Source: Arthrobotrys musiformis
Lineage: Eukaryota; Ascomycota; Orbiliomycetes; Orbiliales; Orbiliaceae
NCBI GenBank assembly: GCA_036971715.1
Contig: JAVHJL010000008.1
Location: 1,798,001-1,862,000 of the forward strand
Length of the DNA stretch: 64,000 bases
Reading direction: 5' to 3'
Below, in pieces: positions 56,470 to 64,000 of this stretch. The stretch's first letter is position 1; every line of letters begins with the position of its first letter. The notes under the pieces were generated by a model. That model was given only the letters and a program-made list of their open reading frames with translations, made no database searches and was not told where the DNA came from. Made by a program: the position numbers and the translations under genes.

Positions 56470-59400
56470 TTAGAAACCGCTAAACGAATTGCTCCCGCCG
56501 AGGCCCAAGATGTTCCAGAGATCGATCGCGGTGGCTCCCATTTTAGCGGGATTAAGAGAGCCACCACCCATTTTCGCGATATCGGGCGCTCCGTTGTACC
56601 CAATGGAACCGCCACCGCCTGTGACCGGCCCGCCTTCAAAATGGAACGGCATATCCCCAGCTAGTCCGCTCATCGCCAGCCAGGTAAGATCGAACCCGCC
56701 CACATCTTCGCCGTGGTGGCCGCCACTCGGGCCACCCATTGCCATGCCGTAGCCTGCCCCTCCCCAGCCTTCTGGTCCGTGATGCTGCTGGTGGCCCATC
56801 ATATTTTGATGATGATCACTCCACATGACATGTCCAGCGGCGTCTGGGCTTAGGGTTTCGTGATTCCCAGTATTCCAGAATACGGGATGACCACCGGACA
56901 TAGGACCACCTGGGGTTGGAGTCGCGGAATTTGGAATATGGTGATGCATGCCGCCGTGCTGCAGAGGCACACCTTCTTCTCCATCTTCAGTAGCAAGTTG
57001 GGGATCAATGTCGAGCTCCGGGATACCAGCGTGTGTGTTACACACATCTGCGTCATCCACCGGGTGCATCCCACTATGAGGATTGAGACCTGTATGGCTG
57101 GCTACATCTGGAGGTACTCCCGCCCCGCCACCAACGGAAATGTCTGGTTTTCCAATCCCGACAAACTTGTTCTTGATGATGAACTCGAAGAGACGGAATG
57201 TCCATGATGAAGCTGCCCAGATTTTGCGCAGCTCACCGAGGGCCATCATGCCTACGTTTATTTTGTTGGTGGCTAGGCTGTGACGGGTTGAGCCTTCCGG
57301 AGCTAGCTTTATTTCTTCGGCGTAAACGATCATGGCGATAAAAAGTGGTGTTTGGCTAGGTTTCACGAATGTTAGTCTTCGATCAGAAGGTCAATTGCGG
57401 GATATTTCAAAACTTACACAGCAGCAGGGGCAAATTTTAACAAATCATGTCTCAAGAGATCTTCAACGAGTCTGAACGTGTTACTCGCGGCGCTAACGAC
57501 AGCTTTCCGGGCTTTCTCTCGTTCCTTGACCAGTGTTTCATCATCTGTTGGAGAATTTTCGTCTTCCCACGACGCACGACTCTTTGGTAACGAACACCGC
57601 GGACGATAATGCATAGATACCGCGCGGTCATGGACGAGTTGCAGCAATATCGGCCAGAAGTTTTCAGGCGTCCATGTTCGCATTTCATCATACCGCAGGG
57701 TTGAGAGTTCAGATGGTAGGTTATTTTTCCATTCTGAGAGGTCGTTGGCAAGATCGTCGAGATCTTTGTGGGAGGGCCGATGGGTGCATGAGTATTGGAC
57801 GGATGCAATCCTCTCGTCTATATCACAGGCGGCAGTTTTAGTTTCGGCTCTTCTGCACATATAGGAATCAACATACATAGTTTCCCGAGTTTTGCAATTT
57901 CGATGACGTATTTGATCGTGACGGGCTGTTGAGACGGACAGAGAGCAGCTATATCATCGGTTTTGGTGCTCCCCCAATTCTCCACGAAGTCGTCTTCCTC
58001 GAGGTCGCTCACATCGCAGTCGCTCAATCTGATGAGGCTTGGCTTGCCAAGACTTGACGCTGTGATGTGATCTCGGCTCTGCCGCGTGCACATGTTAGCG
58101 ACCGAAGATTAGTCAGTTGAAAAGGGTGTCGAGCCATACATATAAAGTCCACCATATCCGTTTCCACATCCGCCGCTCACTGGCTCCTAGCCCCCAACCC
58201 GAACGAATAGAGCGATGCATGCCCATCCGTTGGCTTAGTAATACGGCAGCCTGCAGCCAGAACCTTGTCTCTTTTTCCTCTTCATACCGTGTCCACCACA
58301 TGCTCATCAGAGTACAGCCTTGGATAGTGTATAGATGTTCTTTTTCTCCATCCATCATGTGCAGTAACTTGGCCCGCGAGAAGAAATATGCCCTTGCAGT
58401 GAGACGGTTCTCGAAGCCGCATTGCTTGAGTATCTCTGTCGGAGCATGGTAAGTAGCCGCATACAGCACAGCATGCATCAGGAACAGGGAATAAATCCCT
58501 TCGCCGGACATCATCTTCCTATAACCTCGGATAAACGACGGACGATTCAAGATGGGTAGATGGGGGTATATATAACAAAAGAACGTGTGGACGAGCTTGT
58601 CGCAGAGCTCTATCGGTGGGAAGATGTGGACCTTCTTGTGATCTAAGAGGTAAGACACATCGTCATCCGGTAAGATTTTTAAGTCAGTGACATGCGATCT
58701 GCTGGCAACCGTCGTCCAGGTTGGGGGCGGCGTAAAAGAAGGAACATGATTAAGTGATAGCGACGAATCCAGACGAGGATCGAGGGTGGCAGTATTGGCG
58801 TTTGGCATTCTTTGCAATCCAGCGATATTTGGAACAGCACCGTCAAGAGCTGTTTCTCCATTGAATATCAGAACTTGTCGTTTGCCTTCTTGTTCTCGAT
58901 CAGTGGAATTCTCACGGGTCTGTTGGTATTCGTCTACTCGAGGACGGAAACTGGAGGGGGTGCTCTGGGCAGTAAGTTGCTGCTCCAATCCAACCGGTCC
59001 GGTCCCCGAACTATCATGGACCTTATCCAGAAATTGAACCCAAACATGCTCGTCGCTCAAAGATGGGTTAATTTCCAGATTCCGGTCCTTGTGCGGCGGG
59101 AATGGGGTGTATGTGGAGTCGCCATCTTTAGGCGACAGGACAGATCGGGTGGCATGGTATGTAGTTCCGGAAACACGAGAATCGGATTGTCGTCTTTGGC
59201 GTCGCTGGTCCGAGCTTGAGGCTTTTTGTGAAGAAGATTGACCACCGGCGGTAAGGGCGGCTTGTTGTGCAGCTAGTCGCTTCTTCGTTTTTTGGTAAGT
59301 GCTACACAGCGGGATAGGCAATTAGCATCCGATATTCATTGTCCAATTGAAGCTTAAGCGGCGGCAATGAGCGGTCGTGCGACACTTTCAATCGATCGAA

Positions 59401-59853
59401 AGGCGCCTTGGGACCAAAAGAAGCTAGGAGGGCATGTTGCAGGTGCAGGATGAGGGGTGGTTGTGGAGTTCGCAGTTATCGTGTCGGCTTAAATTTTGGC
59501 GATCGTGCATTCTCGGGAATTGGTTTGTCTTACCTTCCGCGTCTACCTGGTAATAACACACACTCGTGCCCCGTACTCCGACAATAAGAGCACGGTTGGC
59601 CATCTGCGTTCAAGTGGGCATCGCATCGCACCTTCCGACGGTGGCAATTACCGCATGCCTTTGGCGCACGTTTCGAAACGTGAAACGATGTCGTCGAACG
59701 AACCGCGGGTGAGGTCGAGGATGCTGATGATGGGTCTTGAGGGGTTTGGTCGGTAAGGATTGGTGTGACCTGAATATGGGCCGAAGGTGAATCGTCTGTC
59801 GTGGTCGTGACAGGGCTGTCATGGCCGCCGTCGGAGCCATCCAGGCTCGCCAT
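56470..59853 (-). CDS. Zn(II)2Cys6 transcription factor with fungal-specific TF domain
   Basis: Five exons: 59853-59534, 59301-58140, 58078-57877, 57817-57418, 57355-56470, giving 989 aa with all phases closing. The DNA-binding cluster is C67-x2-C70-x6-C77-x10-C88-x2-C91-x6-C98, a perfect Zn2Cys6 motif, preceded by KRAPKA. The linker (residues 100-330) is disordered. The fungal-specific middle homology domain follows. It runs from YPHLPILNRPSF (residue ~365) through 'RIWWTLYSRDHITASSLGKP', a family hallmark that the third exon junction restores, to helices near 'LRKIWAASSWTFRLFEFI'. The last ~180 residues are Gly/His/Met-rich and probably an activation region. Layout resembles cutinase/fatty-acid regulators (CTF1/FarB), but that is only a guess. 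Nuclear. It is upstream of, and in the same orientation as, the phenol monooxygenase gene, so a pathway-regulator role is plausible. Confidence 0.9.
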
Positions 59854-62800
59854 ACTGGGAGCTAGGTCGGCTACTATATTCCGTTATCTATAGACCCGAT
59901 ATGCAAGTCCGCTGCTCCCTTCAGATAGATTACGGGAAAGCCGAAAACCGCAGGTACAATATGGCTTAAAATTTCGGGAATCGCAGAAGCGAGAAATGCT
60001 GCTGTCTGGGTCTTTTTTTTCCTGTGCAGAATGCAGTGTTGGTTTGCTTTGGCTGCTTGTTAATTGGCCGGAACTGCCGCGGCGATTTTTGGGGGCAAAG
60101 AAAAAAAAAAGGGCGGTCGGTGCTACCCAAAGTGATTATTAACCTTGGTTACGTTAACGTTAGAGCGACACCAGGGTCGAGAATGCAAAGGTAGGACGTC
60201 GTGGTCAAATTTTGAACCGAAGAGCAGGCAAGGACCAAATAACAGCGTTTCTTGGCCTCAATGAATGATATCAGTCAGTCAGGTGGACAGTCGTTCCTTG
60301 GTACTGGTAACGTAACGTATAATTATAAAGTTAACGGCAGCGACGACTGGTAACGAACGTTAACAGGCCGGTGCAGTGAGAACGGGGGAAAGAAGAAAGA
60401 GGGCTCGAGTGCACACTATTATCCTATCCAAAATCCAGTTCTGTGCCTGATATATCTGAGGGTGGAGGAAAATGCGGGGAATCCAAGTCCAACCGCTTCC
60501 TTACGAATGTTCTTGGTTACTTTAAGAGCCTTACTAAACCTCAACCCATTATTCGCGAACAGGTTGGCAATTTTGTTCAGAATCGAATTTCCGGAGTTTA
60601 CGAGTTTCCCTTCGGTCCTTTCGGAAGATTGCGGCCAGAAGCCTGGCGACAGTTAAAGATTTTTGTTCAAATAGCCTATAAAATCTCCTAACTATTGCCT
60701 TAACAACGAGGAAACACCATCTTCTCAAGGTCAAAAAGTCGAGTAAAAGCACTTATACTCGGCCTCACATGTTAAAAGGGGCCTTTAAACCAGATTCTTC
60801 GGACGCAAAGCACAGGTTTTCTATGCATTCGACTCCAAACTGCCGCCACTTCAAAGCTTTATTCGTGGAGTTAAATCTCTTGGTGTAGACACAGTCGGAC
60901 GCGCACTGACTCGAGCTCGGATGCAACTGTTTCCCGTCTGCTCCGCTACCGTTTAAATTGCAGCAAAAAAGGGCCCAAGCCACTAGGACAGGCCCAAGCC
61001 CACTCCCCACAACCGATCCCCGGATTCCCCAGACGCTAACCTCGGATGAGCTCGTTTTTCTGTGGACCCCAAACCGATCAAGGGAATTATTTTTGTGCAA
61101 ACGGCATCAGGGACTTTTTTGCGTTGAATACGTTCAAAATCCAACATGTTACACACAGTTTCACCAAATCCCGATCGAGGCTACAGCGCAACTAGCATAG
61201 TCCCCAGACAAAAATCGAGTGTACAACCTGTCACACAATGTAAGTACCTACCTCGTCTATCATCGAATGATACTGATCTCTCCATTTACAAAAACTGTAG
61301 AAGTAGCCCCCCGACGGACCGTGCGGACATGAAAGAATCTCAGAGATACAATACGTTCCTCGACGAGCGATTAGAACATGCATGTAGAACTCAGCCGGCC
61401 GGATCGATTTGAACAGTATAGGTCGATACACGATAATTAAACGCAGTCAATTAATTCCGGCAATATCCTTCGGTCGTTCGACTTATGACCTCCTACCAAG
61501 ATCCCTATCGATATCTTAATCGGATTTCTCATATCCTCGATACAGTTCCCCTAGGGCCCCTCTTGAAGGTAATCAGATACATCGCTTCGAGTAGCTAATA
61601 CCGTAATCTAGTACAGCGTCTCGTCATCAAATATCAAAAATAAGGAAATGATAATCGAGTCAAGGTGTAATGGCCACCGATCGACGGGAACATACCTTGC
61701 CTAAGCAAAAATACAGTAATCATGTTCGCTTTTCGTCCTTTTCGAGGTGGCAAATTTGGGAACCTGGAGCTTAAACTGGCGTTCTCTTGTACCCCGAACC
61801 GAAATCCTTTTACGATATTCCGGGATCCCGGGATCCCGGGATTTTGGCGTTCTGGTCATTCCTTTCCGTATTGTAATACGAGCAGCAAACTCACCCATCA
61901 TCTGTGCCTAAAAGTTTTTTAGGCAGCTAGATGGCCAAGCACTTAATATCGATCATCCTTTTATGTCTAAAACTGTAAATTTATAAATGTCCTAAATGGG
62001 GTGCGCAGTTCGATGATGTACAGCTCGCGGAAGTTATAATAAAAACCCTCAAGCGGGAGGATGATTCTATGCAAGTATATCCAATCGAAACTCAGGAAAC
62101 CTTAGTCAGTCAATTGATCTAGGCTTGACGATTATATTTGATTAAAATACTCAGCAAACATAAGCCGTCTCGTACTTCAGCCAGCTCTGGTTTATGAGAC
62201 AAGTCTCGTAGTATGCAGAGGGATTAGTAAAATAAGCATGGCGAAAAACAAGAAAAAAGGAGAGCAATTTGCAAGAGGCAACCAGCATACGATACGATAC
62301 AAACAAACTCTCAACTGCTTATCAAACGAGGCCCGGGGTTAATTGAATTCACAAAAATGATCCTTGATCCCAAATCTACACCAATACTGGCCAGCTGGAT
62401 TCAGCCCTAACCGTAGTATCATACTCAGACTTCACAAAGTGAGGGTGTTCAATTTGAATAGATCACATCTTACTCCTTTTAACAATATACTTTAATATAT
62501 GATATGAAGACTAAGTTCTCGATATACGTATACGGCAGAAAGGGAGTTGTATACATGTATTTACACTGTACCCTAACGTTATAACATGCGTCAATTGTTG
62601 ATCACTAGATCTATAGAAGCAAACTACCCAAAATACTTTGGTGACACAACAATGATATATGCGCATAACTTTCAAACCCAGGCTAGGAACTGATTACCGC
62701 TGTAATCAAAAGCGTATATATCTCGCGAATACGCTAAAAACATTAACATTAATTAGCCCGGCATATAGTTTCCGTGTTCAACGGTTACTGGTAAAGTCTC

Positions 62801-64000
62801 TGCCCCATATTATCTGATATCTATTCGTTGGATGGATTTACATAGGGGACCTAGTCCGCCCCGTGAACTCGCCTCCCACGATGTGTTTCCGTATGTGTAC
62901 TTGATCTCATGCCCCGACATTATCAAGGTAGTATCATCGTACCCACATCCTCCCAGGCCTCGCATGGCCTGTAGCTAGAGAACTATACATTAATCACCGA
63001 GTTCCGCTGTGGTGATTAGCATCTTTTCTCCTGTATAGTTAAATTATCATGCATGCATGAATTCGAAGACGCACAATCCATTCATCATACCCGTCTACGG
63101 GCTCGAACTTTCAACATTGTATATCATTCGACGGTTAGTATATATTATTCCGAATTTCACCGTATCGAATGTCTTAGAAGGTGCATATGAATCCCCAGTA
63201 TATCGGAAGAAAATATGCTCCTAGTATGCACATGCAGGCGGCGGTGGACAAAAAGGCTACTATAGGTTTACAAATATGCATAGTGCAAGTACGGCATGGG
63301 TCTAGGTCCAGATGAATTCATAGATACAACGGCGGGCTGGGGCTTTCTCAAACTAGATATCAACGGGTATATGTAGGAACCCAGGCAGGGCAACCCGATA
63401 GTCGAAAGCGCCTCTATGGGGTGGTAGTATGTGCGGGCGTGTATACATGTTGATAGGGGTGGGGCGGGCCCGCGGGGCGGGGCGAAGAATTCGGATTCAC
63501 CTTGATTACGTACGTTACAGGATCAGGTTCATCCACGGGGGCATAACTAGGTAGGTAAAGAACTTTGATTACGCCGTTGCCTCCTTAGTAGCCCGCCTAG
63601 GAGGTAGTCTTCGTGCGTGGGGGTGCGGACAATACGGTGTAGAGCTGGCGGTGAACCAAATCTGGCAAATCAATAGACCCCGAGGCAACGTTTGGGAGGT
63701 TTCATTGCCAGCATCTCGGGTACGCAGGAAAGAGGCCTCGAAGGCAGTGAATTTCTTCCGTTTTGAGTAATGTAATTGCCAGAAAAGGTCTAACCTAAGA
63801 TGCTTACACCGGTGCATGCATCGCATGCGTATCCTGGCTAATGCTACTGAAGTCTGGGACACCTAGGTGCGTTTGCTACACTAGTCACAGGCGCCGGAAT
63901 ATCCCCTTGGAGTTACCTTGGGTGGATATATAATCGCAGATCCGCAAGTTAATTAAACCGCCCGGTCGACCTCGCACAATGTAGGCTTAAACAATCAATA
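59854..64000. other. Gene-poor right end, 4.1 kb
   Basis: 59854-60120 is the promoter side of the transcription factor gene. Beyond it no frame has a recognised domain: 60443-60691, 60765-61100, 61722-61922 and 63569-63862 are short and lie in AT-rich or mixed DNA. A short tandem GGGATCCC palindrome occurs at about 61825-61842. The stretch 62000-63300 is AT-rich with many ATAT and TATA words. No tRNA, rRNA or transposon protein was recognised. Confidence 0.5.

Noticed and set aside
1..64000. Search for CRISPR arrays, bacterial operons, integrated viral genes or intact transposases
   Set aside because: Nothing seen; gene structure is eukaryotic and no such proteins or repeat-spacer patterns were recognised.

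Overview
The window is nuclear DNA of a filamentous ascomycete (Pezizomycotina). Most genes are split by short introns of about 50-130 nt with GT...AG ends and CTAAC/CTAAT-type branch sites. The products are typically fungal: a Zn(II)2Cys6 regulator, a Kre9/KNH wall protein, an Egh16-like protein, a DUF3433 protein, a fungal CorA-like protein and a CFEM-like Cys-rich surface protein. Genes are spaced apart on both strands with no operons, and a nuclear intron-containing tRNA-Trp is present. The secreted-protein style (for example the CLR...FPTR...DC family at 14901-16118) would fit Orbiliomycetes or Pezizomycetes, but that placement is a guess.

Layout. 1-1297 gene-poor end; 1298-1993 (-) BTB-like protein; 2374-6255 (-) very large intronless, probably mitochondrial PPR-like protein; 6835-7824 (-) Cys-rich surface protein with two possible C-termini; 7825-11139 long gene-poor gap; 11140-13866 (+) DUF3433 membrane protein; 14901-16118 (-) three-exon secreted protein; 16894-18603 (-) five-exon PARP-type zinc-finger nuclear protein; 20503-21464 (+) Kre9/KNH GPI protein; 22099-23332 (+) aldo-keto reductase with an 11-nt microexon; 23556-25001 (-) secreted PI-PLC-like enzyme; 27019-28450 (-) Egh16-like secreted protein; 30471-32032 (+) CorA-like membrane protein with unresolved 5' end; 33436-34675 (+) endopolygalacturonase; 35495-36551 (-) and 37232-39522 (+) a divergent pair of orphan genes sharing one 680-bp promoter region with a GAA microsatellite; 40062-40157 (+) tRNA-Trp(CCA); 41176-43393 (+) rhodanese/Cdc25-like protein with a Q/N-rich N-terminus; 45578-49171 (+) giant Ser/Thr mucin-like GPI protein; 50181-50653 (+) small membrane protein; 51927-52947 (+) secreted PAN/Apple-like protein; 53259-55423 (-) phenol-2-monooxygenase-like flavoprotein; 56470-59853 (-) Zn2Cys6 transcription factor; 59854-64000 gene-poor end.

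How the genes relate. Eight or nine products carry a signal peptide (pectinase, PI-PLC, Egh16-like, Kre9/KNH, PAN, mucin, CFEM-like and CLR-family proteins), so the stretch is rich in cell-surface and secreted functions, consistent with a fungus interacting with plant or animal hosts or decaying tissue. The flavin monooxygenase and the Zn2Cys6 regulator are adjacent and in the same orientation and may form a small aromatic-catabolism or secondary-metabolism unit. Multi-exon models were built by hand: exon phases were checked to close without stops, but no transcript or homology evidence was available.
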